NCBI RefSeq assembly: GCF_001649575.2
Contig: NC_051436.1
Location: 5,101,238 to 5,165,237, forward strand
Direction: 5' to 3'
Length of the DNA: 64,000 bases
Source: Kryptolebias marmoratus
Lineage: Eukaryota; Chordata; Actinopteri; Cyprinodontiformes; Rivulidae
The notes under the pieces were generated by a model, which saw only the letters and a list, made by a program, of their open reading frames with translations, was not told the DNA's origin and made no database searches. Position numbers and translations under genes: made by a program. How positions within the stretch are numbered: position 1 is the first letter of the stretch; the number at the start of each line of letters is the position of its first letter. Shown one piece after another: positions 28,401 through 42,600 of the stretch.

Positions 28401-31400
28401 GTAATCAGCTGTAGATGTGCATCCAGTGATTATCTTTCAAGAATTATATTAAAATCCATCTACTGGTTCATGAGATATAAACACATATATTGCTAAAAGA
28501 TAGACAAATAAACGCACACTCAGATAGACACATTATCACCCTTTTACCTTCAGCAGTGGCTTTAAAAATTCTTGACATTTTTTGGCTTGAGAAAATACTG
28601 CAGACAATCGCTGTTTGGCAAAAAAAAAAAAATCAGCTGTTAACACCTTTTACCACTGATCAACATCAGTGCATGAGCTGCAAATATTTACCCAAAACGC
28701 AGACATCAGTGTGATGCAGACGATCGTCTTTGTCACACTTTTTGTGCTTTCCTGTTTGTATGTGTGAATATTAGATCAATCTCTTGCAGACGATTGAAAA
28801 GCCGTCTCATTGTCGCGTAGGAAGCACAAAAAAACAAGAAGTGGTAAAATCTAATGCATTAGATCTTGCAGAAACCTAAACCTGCAAGATCAGTAATGGA
28901 AGACAGGTGAAATAAGATTTTTTAATGTAAACACACACACAGACAAATAAAAACAAACACACACGTCATGCATTGACTTTAAAGCCATGTGGCCTTGCCG
29001 TACCCTCAACACAGATACACACAAACACACTCACAAGGACAGTGCATGTTTAAATAAATGATGTGTGTTATTCTCACATGGCTGAAGCTCCTGCGCTGAT
29101 TCACTGCACTTTCAGCACACACACACGCACACACACTTGGCAAGCACACATCATTAAGTTGCACTGAAACATAAGTTTTGTGTTTTCATAAACTCCATTC
29201 TCCAACGTTAACGGCAGTTAGAGGATTTTTCCACAGTGGGAGGGGAGTGAAAAGTGTGATGCGGGAAGATTGTTTATATGACGACAGAACAAAGGGTGAC
29301 ACAAAGTTCAGGCTTCTAGCTGAAGCCGGGCTGCAGCTTCAGGAGCTGATGAACCCCCGCGGCTCGTTGGTGTGTTTCCCCTTCATTATTACACAAACGG
29401 AAAACTGTAATCATAAAAGCTTGTTATACTCATATGAAACAAAAGATGGATTAGATTACAAAAATTGATATTTTCTGTAATTGTCAGGTTCAGATTAAAA
29501 TTTTCCTGTAAGGGAAACCAATCAGAAGAACATGAGCTTCTATAAACACTCTTCTTTGTCTTTGAAAACAACAACAACATTGTGTATTCAGAGTTTTACC
29601 TTCCTCGGTTTCCTGCTACTTATGTGTGTCATTCATTTTGATAAGATGTCAACCTGAAGTTGGCTCTAGCCTGACATTGGAAACCAGGATCCCTAAAGCC
29701 ACATAAGGAGTCAAGTGGAGGGACACATGTCTCACTGCACTCTTTGTAACGGGTGTTTATTAAACCTGAAGTCATCATAAACTATCATCCTCATCCTATT
29801 CAGTATAAATCACAAGTTTTCAATCATCGTTGGTGTAGCTTCTTGTGTTAAATTAGTCCTGAAAAGCAATCCCACTATTCAACGGTGAGATATTTTCTCT
29901 CCCTCTCTGCCACTCATATAATTAACCAAAAATCAATACTCTCCACTCCGTGTTTGGAGACAGTAAATGATTCCTCACTGACTCCCTACTGTGAACCTGC
30001 TCTGTTTACGCTCATGGATAAATAATCATATGTTCAAGGCAAGGGTTTGAGAGTTTCTCTTAGAAAATACCACTGCCTCCGATGCTTTTCAGGACACTTC
30101 TGTCTTATCGTCTTCTGGTGCGAGACACCGCCATGACAGTTAAGTTTAATAGTATCTGTATTTGCCTGCAAGACTGAGATAATGTTGGCTTGACATTTAG
30201 AAAATATCAGTTGTTAAGAAGAAGTGAGGAAGACCTATATTTGTGTTTGCTGGATGGTAGGGTTTAACCTCTGGAGCTGCATTTAAAGGCTACATTAGCT
30301 GCAACCCCTCCCCCCACACACTCAAAACATGTACCTTTTTCTCTGCATGGTTTGTTTTTCAGTGAAATATGACCTTTTTAAAAAAATATTTAATGTCCCC
30401 TTGTCTTTTAATAAATACTGACCAAAAAAAATCCACGCATCTTGCAATTTCATATCTTTGAAACTAATTTGTGTAAACCAACATAGCTTTTACACACTCT
30501 GATGGTCTGCACAATAGAAAAACAGGACTTTTAATGTGTTTCATTTAATTTCTGTGGGGCAGCTTGATGCACATTAAAGGTTGGAGTTGCAAAAGTACTG
30601 GTGCCTCCCTCTTGTATTTTTTCTATTCTGGTGCCTGGAATTTAATAGTATGCATATATTCAGACCCTACAACTCAATACTGCATAGACACTTTTTGCAG
30701 CAGTTCCAACATTAAGTCTCTTCAGGTAAGATTTTGTCTGGGCAATCCTGGTCCTCGAGGGCCACCATCCTTCATGTTTTACTTGTTTCTCTGCTCCAAC
30801 ACATTTAACCACTGAATCAGGTGTGTTGGAGCAGGGAAACAAGGAAAACATGCAGGATAGTGGACCTCCAGGACCAGGGTTGCCTACTCCTGCTGTAGAC
30901 ATTTCTGTAAACACAACAGTTCAGGTATGCAAGGGTTATATAGAAGTATTGTGGATTAATGTCAAATTAAATGGAGATGCTGGGGATTGAACCCAGGCCC
31001 TCATACATGCGAAGCACGCGCTCTACCACTGAGCTACATCCCCACAACAATCTACTGTAAAACTTAAAAAGTTTAACATCAAAACTCTTTGAACAACACT
31101 GCTTATTATTTTTGTAATTTAAATTTTGAAACTCAGAGTACACTTCTAAGTTTTATGCAGCCATTTTGGAGATTTGTTTGCAGTTTCTGTCTGTGCAAAA
31201 ACGTTGCAGACATTTCTTTAAACACAATAGTTCGTTTAGGCAAGGGTCACATGGAAGTTTTATTGAATGATGTCAAAACTGATGGAGATGCTGGGGATTG
31301 AACCCAGGACCTCATACATGCGAAGCACGCGCTCTACCACTGAACTACATCCCCATACACTGGAGAAGAAAAAAATAAGTTAAATTCCCACATCTGATTT

Positions 31401-33595
31401 TATGTCTGCTATTACCAGCACTAGATTTTGATCTGTATAAGGTGCACGGACTGCCCCACAGTCTTGTGTTGTCTTTAGCAAGTAAAACATTTAGGATAGT
31501 GGCCCTCCAGGACCAGGATTGCCCACCTCTGCTCTAAATCAAACCAGAGAATCTCAGTTGGATTGAGGTTTGGGCTTCGACCCGACCACTTCAGGACATT
31601 TAACTTGCTTCCCTTAAACCAGTGTCGCTTCATTGTCCTGCTGGAAGGTGAACCTCGATCCCAGTCTCATATCTCTGAAAGATCCCAACAAACACAAGAA
31701 TTTCTCTTGTGTTTTGCTCCATCCATATTTTCTTCAACTCCGACAAGTTTCCAGTCCCTGCTAATGAAAAAAAAAAAAAAACATCCCCACAGCATGATGC
31801 TGCCACCACCATGCTTCACCGGCCTCCTGGATGTTTCTCTGATTAATGCCCTCCTTGTTTAATTTGAGAGTTTTGGTAGACGACCCATTTTCCCATTCAA
31901 CTTCATTAATCTGAAATATTTTTGAAAAAAACATTGCTTTTAGTCAAATTAAAAATCCAAATAAATTCCAGGTTTTAAAGCAGCAAAATACCAAGAGGGA
32001 TGAATTATTTTGCAGCCCAGTGTAAAAATGTTTTGTACCACTCAACACATCCAACCACACTGTAATGGCTATCTGAGTATGTGAAAAATGTTGCCTATCC
32101 CAAATTCACTTACGGTTAGCAGACCAATGGTGCAAACAGATTGAGGTTACAATCACCACTGCAGCACACACATTTTCAGGGCTGAACGTTTGAAGACAAA
32201 ATGTCTGGTTATAAATCGTGTCAGTGTTATTGCCTCCATCCATCGATGTATCCCTTCAGCCCTCTGTCTATCTCTCTTTCACACACTTCCACACAAAGCA
32301 ACAAACTGCTGACAAGTGCAAAATATTTCTACTTCTGGAGATAAGAGTCCCTCAAACCTGATTTCATAAATCTCTTTCTATTTTTCTACCGCTCTCCTAG
32401 GGTTACATGCACACAGTGTGTGTCCCATGTATGCCTGCGTGCATGCTCATGTGCATTTCCCACGATGCCTTGCAGCTCCACGGCTCCCTGTGACGTTGTC
32501 GTCACTCAGGGCGACAAGAGGAAAACAAAAAGGCGGGGCTTTCCTTCCTGACACAATCCCCAATACAATGGGGAGCCACGCTGTTTTAGGTAGCACAGGA
32601 AAAGCTCTCCGATCCAATGTGTTCAGGCTCCTCTCTGTGTGTGCAAATATGTGTGTGTGTGTTGAGGGGGGGAGCATTCACATTTTTTAATTAACTTGAT
32701 TTTGATGCTTTAAAAAGAGCCATAAATAGAAAAACGATACACAACAACATAGACTGCAGGAGTTGGTGTGTCAGTAAGAGGAAATGGAAGTAAATCTAAA
32801 GAGCAGGTGGACTCTCAGCTGCAGACAACAATCAGCTGAAAGTATCCTGTGGAAGCCTTTAGGGCAAACTTAACAGAACTGAATACTTGTGTTAACCAAA
32901 CCGCCTAAATGATGTGTCCTCAGAGAGGGAAGAGAAATAAGAAAAAAATAGTCACAGTAATGAGATCGTCACTGTTAAATATAAATAAATCATTAAAGGC
33001 CTATCTATTCTTAAAGGAATGCATATCACCTGCTACCTTTCCTGCCAGAGTTTTAGACTAAGATTAGTTTATGTTGAGAAATAACAAAGTCGAAACTTGA
33101 AAATCAGATGCTATCTCTTGCAGTATCATGAGATGCATGCTCAGAGCATATGTTCAGGATTACTCTCAGCTACTACCACATCAAATTTTAGCTCAATATG
33201 CTCGCCATTTTGATTTGAATTAACTCCAAGAGTTAATCGATTGTAGTTGACAATCTAATGATTACTTTAGTTTCATTAAAATTTGTCAAGTGGTTCATGA
33301 GAAGATTCACGAGTTGACAGACACAAACAGCAAAAACTATTGCTCTGCCTTCACCTTTCAGCGGAGGGTGACACAAACAAGCACGAGGAAGAAAAAAAAC
33401 TCTAGAGAAGAGAATGAAACTAATTTATCTGCTCCCTTCTCTTTCCGTTTAAAATGAACTGATTCACCTCTTCCAAGAAATAAAACCAACAGTGCTGAAG
33501 CGCCATGATGTGCGACGATGTGCACAAAGATAAATACTCCAGTGACATTCACTCAAAACGCAGAACCTGATGAACAACTTCACGCTCTGTGTGTA

Positions 33596-33644
<49 letters not shown>

Positions 33645-36600
33645 GTACATAGTAAAGCTAGAACAATTCCAAATAGCTTCTTGTTTTGCGGTCTTGTTGG
33701 GTGTTTTATGAACCGCTCATTGTCACTCCTTACTCACTTCCAAGGAAAAACAAAATTAATTCAGGCTGACAAGCTAACAACTAGTGGCGCTACTTTTAAA
33801 GATTTCTACCATCTTAAAACAGCTCTAATCTCTGAAACTATTATAGCTCATATCTTTTTATGAAAATGCCTTTTCATAAACTTTACATCATTGTAAATTT
33901 CCATGAATTTATTATTATATCATAAATATTATGATATTCCTGACATATGTGCTTGCAAAATAATCTTAGCATTCCCATATGTAAATGCAGTGTAATGTGA
34001 ATTAAACAGCAATGCAAATGTTTATGAAATAGTGTTCACATAAAGTGCTACGCAGGTTTTGAGATTAGAGCTGTTTTGATATGGCTTCCATGTCTATTTC
34101 TCCAAACTGAAGTCATACAAAGAACTACAGTACCTACAACAATGAGGTATTAAATGGTCATACCCATTTCCACAGAACATACTTTAAAAGATCTGAACTA
34201 TCAAAGTATGTTTATTCGAAGGCAACTGGGCTTCTTTTTTTTATTTATGAAGGCGTTCTGCTTTTCACTCAGTTTAAAAGTTTAGAACTCTGCACATTTC
34301 GGTTCGAACTGAGAAAGCTCCTCAGAACAAGACAAGAAGTGAAACGTTTTCTGAAATAAAACAGAAGTCCAGCTGCTTCTGTTCAAACCTACCAGGATTA
34401 CTGACCCAGGAAGACTGAGAACCTGAACATCTGAACTATCCCTTTAAAGCATTTAATTTTTACTACAATATATATAATAGATGTAAATAGAATGTTCTTG
34501 TTTTTTTAATTAAAATAAGAGCAGAAGACCCTCAAGGCTTTTCTTGTAGAAAATATGTTTTTTCTTCAATCTCATGTTTTCCTTCATCAGCTCCAAATCA
34601 TCCCTACTTTTCATAAAGTTTGATGTGTTTATTGTAATCATTATGCATTATTATGAATTAGCAACTATTCACACGATTACTGCAACCTGAGCAGCTCACT
34701 GTTCCAACTACTAACGACCACAGTAAATTAATTAAACATGAAACGTTCAGGAAAGGTCAATAAAATGTTTGCTTTTTTAACGACTGCTCTGCGCCTCTTT
34801 AATGTTTTCAAAAACACAATCACCCTGCCAGCTCAGCTAATGCAAAGTTAATGTCTGATTGATCCAAAAACATCACACGGGGTGAAGTGTGAAGCCTGCT
34901 GGTGCTTTCATGCTTTTTTATTTATTTCTTTGTCTTGCATCCATATTCTCTTGCACTATTTCTTTAGTCTCGTTCAAATATATGTACACTGTTTATTTCC
35001 ATGCTAAAATCAGTGCAATATATTGACAGAAAACTTATTTTCCTAAGGCGCTGCATCATCCTGTATGCACCATGGTCTTCCCTCTGTCAGCTCTACCCAG
35101 ATTGTAATGAGAACAGGCTGTGGCCTAGAACATATGTGGACAGACAAGTCTGAAAACTGCCCTTACCGCATGCCCTTCATTGTCATTACTTAATTGTGAC
35201 AACAAATAGGTGTGACTCAGCAGAGCTGCAGCAGTGAGTTACTTTCATTTCAGCTGTTTGTTTTTTTTCCAGCGAACCTATCATTCAGAACATCAAAATG
35301 AGTGAAGTCACTAAATGCAGCTGGGCAAAAAAAAAGAAAAGAAAAGAAAAAGAAGCAGCAGCTTGGAACTGAAAGAAGGGATGCTACACATCCTCCCATT
35401 GCCTGAGGAGACACTGTGCCACAACAAAAACTCTGGAGAGCTTCTGTGTTGTTACATAATGAACACTAAAGATCAGTCATTCATGTGTGAGGACAGGAAT
35501 GGGGAACACACACACACACACACACAGCACCGTGACGCTACTGACATGGACTGAACGAGCTCCAAATGCACACAGAACCACTGCTGACCTTCTAAACAAA
35601 GACAGCTGGTCTCCCGGCTGCCTCTAATTTTCCCTCAGGTCAGAGCAAGCAGAAATAAATCCCCCCTTCTTTTATTCCATCACTTTGTTTTCTCTGTCTG
35701 GGGTGAAAAGTAATGTCTTAAAGGTAAATCACCATTTCTCATTTGCATGACTTCACCTCAGCCACCTCTCCCTGTCAGGACTGGCTCCATCCACTGAGAA
35801 GGCCAGCAGGGGTGGTTGCTCTTATCTAATAAGACCCTGTCAGACAGATTATTGTCCACGGCTGATAGTGGTCCCCCCCGGATCGGGCCTAACCGACTGT
35901 CAGCCTGATTAAACCCGGAGGAAGAGGCAGAGTGGCCTGCGCACAGAAAGAGGGAGAGACAGAGAAGGAGCCTCTCAAAATGCCATCAGTCTGTGAGATT
36001 TGACATCTCATCTTCAGGACTTTCTCTCTCAACTTTCTCCACGTTTAGATTTGACTTAGATCTGCTCCAACCATTTCCACCCAATTTCATCTCTCTATCC
36101 ATGAACACAAACCAAAAATCATATCACTGTATTACAAATAAACCAAATCAAGTGATTTTTATTCTGCACGTGTTTCTGTTTTCGTAGACATTTGATTTTA
36201 AATCTTAGGGACCCATCATCTTGTTTATTTTATAGCTCAATCAAAATCTTCTAAAAGGATTGCCAAGATCTCATTATTTACAAATTGCAAACTACACATG
36301 CACACAAAAGGCAACTGATATGAAGTCAAAACAAGTGCAACTAAAACATTATATTGTTGCATCAAAATTAATACAAATCGCATTGACCTAGAACCAGATC
36401 TATTTAAAAACAAAACACTGAATTGTGGTTAAAAGACAAGGTTTGGATAAACACTGACAATCAGAAGAAGCTGAGTTAATCTTCTCTAACCCTTGCCCTT
36501 ATAATCTGCAGAAGGCTGAAAACCCTCCTCTGAACTGGAGCAACTTCACACCGTAAAAATCCCCGTTTACCACCTGAACAGTCCTCCGCCAGACTCTATT

Positions 36601-39600
36601 CATTTTTTTATTGAGGTGTTTTGTGCAACAAACATGCACATTTCAACACGCAGATGTGCAAGGATGAACATATTATGACACGTGACCAAGAAAAAATCCA
36701 GCACCTGTGTAGTAATTCACACATTTCCACACCTGGGAGCACGCAAACGTGTGGTTGCACCTGCATGTGGGCATCCACCTGGAGGGAGGAGCTAAAGTGA
36801 CACATATTTTTAGAAAATTACCAAATGCTAACAGATATCAGGGCTTCTATTACCCAACAGAACAAGATGGGAGGAATTCAAACCAGAAAGACCGTTTATT
36901 TCTTTTTGGATTGTGCGTTTAAGTGTGTGTGTGCATGAACATGAATATTCAGCGTTCGCACAAGGTTGAATTGAGCTGGTTTGCTCCAAAGCAAGATTAA
37001 TGACCCTAAGCTCATTCCTGGTAAATACTAAACTCCTTCTGTGTTTAAGTATGTGTGCATATATGTGTGTGTGCATGTGTGTGTGTAAGACCTAACAAAG
37101 AAAGCTTTGTCCTTCTATGCTTTTAGCTGTAAGTCAAGATGCCAGAGAAGAGTTATCACTTCTGATCTGAAGTCAAATTCTAAATTTTTTTTAAAGAAAA
37201 GTCATAAATATTCAGAGCTACGTGTTTTTGTAAGGATGGGGGTCAGAACTTAGTTTTAGTTCCTGTGTTTGAAATAAAGCATCTGCGTGAAGTTTGGCAG
37301 CACGGCTTCCTGCTCTTGTGTTCATAATACAAGTGGTGCATGTTTCTGACAGCTTTATCGGTGCTTGATAGCTTGGAGGCAAATATGATTGCCTCATAGG
37401 GGTAGAATGTGCCATCAACACACATAAAACAAACAAGCAGACAAACAGAGATAGACAAAAATCTATTTAAAAAAAACATAAGAACAATCATTAGGTAAAG
37501 TGTGATGGATAAAAATTCTTCTTGGAGAAAGTAATTTTATAAGATTAAATCCATTTCTTCATCGGGTCTCTTTATTCCCTTCAACTGGCAGTATTTAAAT
37601 ATTCTTTTAAGCAAATTTTAAAGCACACTATACACTTGATATTAACCTAATTAAAGTGATCTAAATATAAAACAAATAAAATGATCAAAAATCGTATGAG
37701 CTCACAATCTCCTGAGACCTAAAACCTTTGGTTTAAAACCTACACTTTTACTCTGTTAACTTGCTAAATTGAAATCTCTTATGGATTAAAACGCAAATTT
37801 GTGTAAAAACAAGAAAAGTTCTTTTTTTTTGTCACTGCCAAGTACAACAACAACGACAAACACAGCAATGAAAACATGCAAACTCTCCGCAATTCCTGAT
37901 GCAAATGAGTCAGGCGGACTAAAGCAAACAAACCATACCATAATATCCACTGAGACACTGAGTGCATATATACGACAGAAGCACAACTACGACATGCAAT
38001 CACACTGTTGACAGGAGAATTTTATTTCATTGTTAAAGTTAAAAAAATACAAACTAAACTGGCTTCCAAAACCTGAACACAGATAAACTAAAACACTCCA
38101 CCTTTCCCTGCAACAGTGTTGAAAGTACCATTTTTTAATAGTTAGAAATCATCAATTAAAATAAATCATCAATTTACTGATAAATAGTTCATGCATTGTA
38201 CATATGATAAACAACTTAATGATAAAAATGGTCATACTGAATAATAGTAATAAATGGGATGACATAATAGATTTTCCTAATTACTTGCATACATGTATAA
38301 AAGATTTTTCTCTGAGATTTTCTAAGTTCTGTTTAGGATTTTGGATTTAAACATAGCTTTTGTCCCCAAAAAAGCACCAAAAACAAATTAATAACCTGTA
38401 AATTCTTTTCCCTCAAAAATACTAATTTAGACTTTAAACTTTATTTTTTTTAAATGGTAAAAGGGTTCCACACTTATATAACTCCCCAGGTTCTGAAAAG
38501 TGTATTAGATTTTCTCATTCACCCACACTCATACATTGTTTTCTATTATATATTTTTACACACTACATTCAGCACTTTTATATTCTCGCTCATACATCTA
38601 TGTTGGTACAGTGTTACGTCCAAAGACGCCTCAGGGGATGGGGATCGAATCCCCGACCCTTTGAGAGGAAGACGACCATCTTACCTCTCATCCTAGCCAC
38701 CAGTTAAGTTCTATCACATATTAGTTTTGTGCAAAGACTGATCTTTAGTGAATGACATAATTCACTTTTTGTGGAGGGGTTTTAACAAAACAGACCCAGG
38801 ATGCAGACTGATGCAAGGAGCTCAAAAATACTGAAACTTTATTTTTACATTTAAGAAAATAAAAGGCTGTCGTTGCAGCAAAGAACTCGCCAAAGATTAA
38901 AACTCGGAGGGTAACTGGAGACGGGCTTCAGACAGATGACAGAACAATGCAGCAGGACAAGGGAGTGGAAACACAGGGTTTATAAAGACCTGAGCTGATA
39001 AGGAAACTGAAGACACCTGGGCGAAGAATGGGCAGACCAGGAGCTGGGGAGCAGAAACTGACAGACAACACAAGAAGAAAACTAAATATAAGAACAATAA
39101 CATAAAACAAACTACCAAAAGTAGTTGTAGCACTTTTATCTACAACCTAAGCAATCCTCTGTTTTTACAGAATGTGCAAAACTAATGCTTTTTTTGGGAA
39201 TTTGCAAATAATTCTTTCACTGTTCATTTTCTTTAGTATTGTTTTATTATAATGGATATTTACTCATGCGTCTGTGTTGCTTTGTGAAGCATTTTTGGCT
39301 AATTCTAGTCTAAGTTTGAAAGGTGCTACTGTGCTGAAGTCAACCTGAGTTGAGTTATGGGCTGTTTGGAGATTTACTTTTTCTAGAGCTTAATTCATCT
39401 TAAGGTGTGGCTGATAAATTGTTGCAAATCGTAGTGTTTACACAGGTTGGCAGGTGACAGCTCCCTCGCCTGTTTGAGTAAACCATTAATACAGTTACTC
39501 ATTTATTTAACACTGAAAAGTTAAACAACACAACCAGTCCCATCTGAGAGGTTTTAGCAGCTGCTGCTAAATGTGTGCAACACGGCAATAAGTTAAACCT

Positions 39601-42600
39601 TCATTCTCAACCACTTTTTAAACACAACCATAATTCAAATCCTTCCTTTAATAACCTTTCTGTGTGTGTGCGTGTGAGTGTGTGTGCCTGAAAAAGACCA
39701 GGTCACACATGGCTGAGACAATCACAAGCAGCACATTAACTTGGTGTTTCATTAAGTTACCACCTCCCAGCTGTATAATACAACCAACACACACACACAC
39801 AAACACACACGAGCTTTGAGAAAACTCATTATCAAAGTAATTCACATAAAGTTCAGAAGTTAAATCTTATTAGGCGTTTCACACTATTGCATTGCCTCTT
39901 AAGCACACACACACACACACACACACGCACACACAGTTAGACTTCATCCATATGCTTAGGTGGGATAAGTCGATATCACTTCTCAGTGTCTTTAATACCA
40001 GCTTTTATTTTTATTTCCTATTAGTGCATAAGCCGAGCTCTGCATAATGACACACAAACAATCCCACCAAACGGCCGCCTTTCATTTGGGAAACACAACC
40101 AGAGCTTCAAACAAACGCATAAAAACATAAAAAAAAACACTTGGCTCTTTGTGAGGTATGTTTGCTCTATGACAAATATCCAAAAAAGTCAGGTCAGTAA
40201 AGAAATTTTATGGGGATAGGCAAATGTTTTATCTCGGATAAATGTAAAAACAGTTAAACTAATCCACAGCTACTTAGAAAACATTTTGCTTTTGTAAGTT
40301 GCTTTTTATTGTAGTGTAAAAGAAAGGTCTACTATTGTCATTTTTAGGTATTAAACCAAACAATATGATTGTGTGTAACTGTTTGTGGGGTTTTGTTTGT
40401 GTGTAAAATAACTCAAATTTGTTCCTCCAACGCAAAGTTAAAGGCTGAATGCTCACCTAAAATTATTAGTATAAATGAGGTATTTCAAGCGTCTGATAGG
40501 ATGTTTCTCAGTCAGTATCTTAGCACAGATATGCGAAGGGAGGCTCTGAGATTGACCCTGAACTTGTGAAGGGAAAGGGATTACATTTTTTTTTTATCTG
40601 GCCTGGAATAGATCGGAATCCCCCCAGGAGGTACGAGACATTTTCTGCTGCCATCCAATCAAGCATAACAGAATAGCCGAATTGTTTTCACACTTATTTA
40701 GACAACTCAAAATAATCAGCAATATTCCAGAGGCCATGTCTTAAAATCGTTTATTTTGTTCAAGGACAAGCCTAAAATCCAAGGAAATTCCATTTTTGAT
40801 TACTAAAATAGACAGTTTCCAGATTAAAGTACTTTTAAACAATAAACTTAAAACAAGAATTACCTTGCTTCGTTAATTAATTTGTTTATATCAAAATCAT
40901 TTTTGTATTTTTATACACAAATAATAATTATTTCTACATAATCTTTAAAACTTTTTTATTTAAATAAAGAAAAAGTCCAAGGTTATGAAATAATCCAAAG
41001 GGTAAAAGGTAAAATCAGTAAACAAGCCCAGTTTTCTGTCTTCTTTCCATAAATGCATTTGTCTCTACAGCCGTTGCAACATATCAGACAGCATCATATT
41101 AATCAAATATGGACTGCTGGGATGTAATTTTCATTCTGTCCCATGTGAACCACAGATCCATTATATAAAAGCACTTAAGCTGATGAGTTCGCCCAAGACA
41201 GGGGCTGCTGTGTTGTCATGATGCTGCCTAACTTCACACGATGAGGTGTGAGGTCACTGAAAGCCTTTAATTACAGCTTTAAATCTCAACTAGATCCATG
41301 TCCAGCAGTTTCATTGTCAAGTTACTTCATCTAGATTAATCCTTTTGGTAGCTTAAACTCTAAAAAGTACAGTTCCAGTCTAATAACCAAACAGGAACTG
41401 TGTTGTCTGAGATTTCTCTGAGCTTTGATTGCGCTTAGTTTCAAAATAAAAGCCCAGTTAATGTGTTCCTACTGCGGAGCCACTATCTACATCTATGTAT
41501 TGCCTGTGTAGAGCTTTGTAAGGCTGATATCCTGTCCAGACCATTGTAATAATGCTTTTAGGAGGGTTTTCCAGCCTGTGATGTACCGTGCACATGAGCA
41601 CAAATTTCAGAGAAGCCTGTCTTCTATTGTAATGTTAAGCCAAAAGATGAAAGTATGGTGTCTGTCTGGCACTAAAGACCATTCCTCTCTGATTCTGTAT
41701 TCCCTATGGGCGCACAGTCGCACACACACACACACAAAGTACACACACAGGCTTGGCAGACACCTCAATTATGATAATGTGGATCAGCGTTAATGTATCC
41801 TTACAGCACGGTGGGGTTTCAGTAGTGTTGTGTGTGTATCCCAGACAGTGGGAGATGAGGTGGGGGGGGGACTGGTGCTGTACCACATTTATCACAGGTT
41901 ACTCACTGCAGAGAAGCAAAGTGTTGAGGTCTTCAGCGTCTCTGCACCAATACAATACAGCGCAATCTAAATCCTGCTAAACTGGAGATTCAACACAGAC
42001 GCAGACGTGGGAAATATGGGCAAACATCAAAATTTAAACCTCCGGAAAATGTTCAAATACAGAAAAAAACTATAAAACAAGGGTTTTAAAAGAAATATTG
42101 TTGTGTGTTTTCCTTTCACATATATGTCTATAATCAAGTCAAGACGATGTGAAAAAAGAAAGTCAAAATTCAGATTATAAAAACTAAACAGTTTAAGGAA
42201 ATGTATTATAATTTGCAGAGATATCAAGCATATGCATTGGTACTGTTGGGTTCTCAGACTGAAAATGCCCAAACTATGCAGAATGTGTCTACAAATGAAA
42301 AAATAATACTTTTAAAGTGGATATAGTCTGACTGTTTGTCTGCATCAGTAGCACAGACTGCTTTTTGTCTCTGTGTTAAAGGTAAAACCAGCTCTGTTCA
42401 GAGAAAAACAAGTACCAAGTGGTCATTTTTGACCAGCTGCCCCTCTTGTCTTCATTCTCTCATTGCATCACAAGCATGCCCCCTTCTTTCTCCTCACCTT
42501 CCCTTCTTCTCTTCCTGACTGCTTCCTTCCTCCTCCTCCTCCTCCTCCTCTTCACCCAGACTCCCTCCCTCCATCCCTGTAATTACCACCTCAGACTCCA

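Larger units (their letters stand above)
30895..31354. repeat. Tandem 311-bp duplication carrying the two tRNA-Ala genes
   Basis: The leader of copy 1 (gtagacatttctgtaaacac, aacagttc, gcaagggt, agaagt at 30895-30950) recurs at 31206-31262 (gcagacatttctttaaacac, aatagttc, gcaagggt, ggaagt). The tRNAs are offset by exactly 311 bases. Flanks have diverged more than the tRNAs. Confidence 0.85.

Noticed and set aside
35812..35826. CTCF-like ccagcaggggtgg
   Set aside because: Two mismatches in the invariant GGC core.
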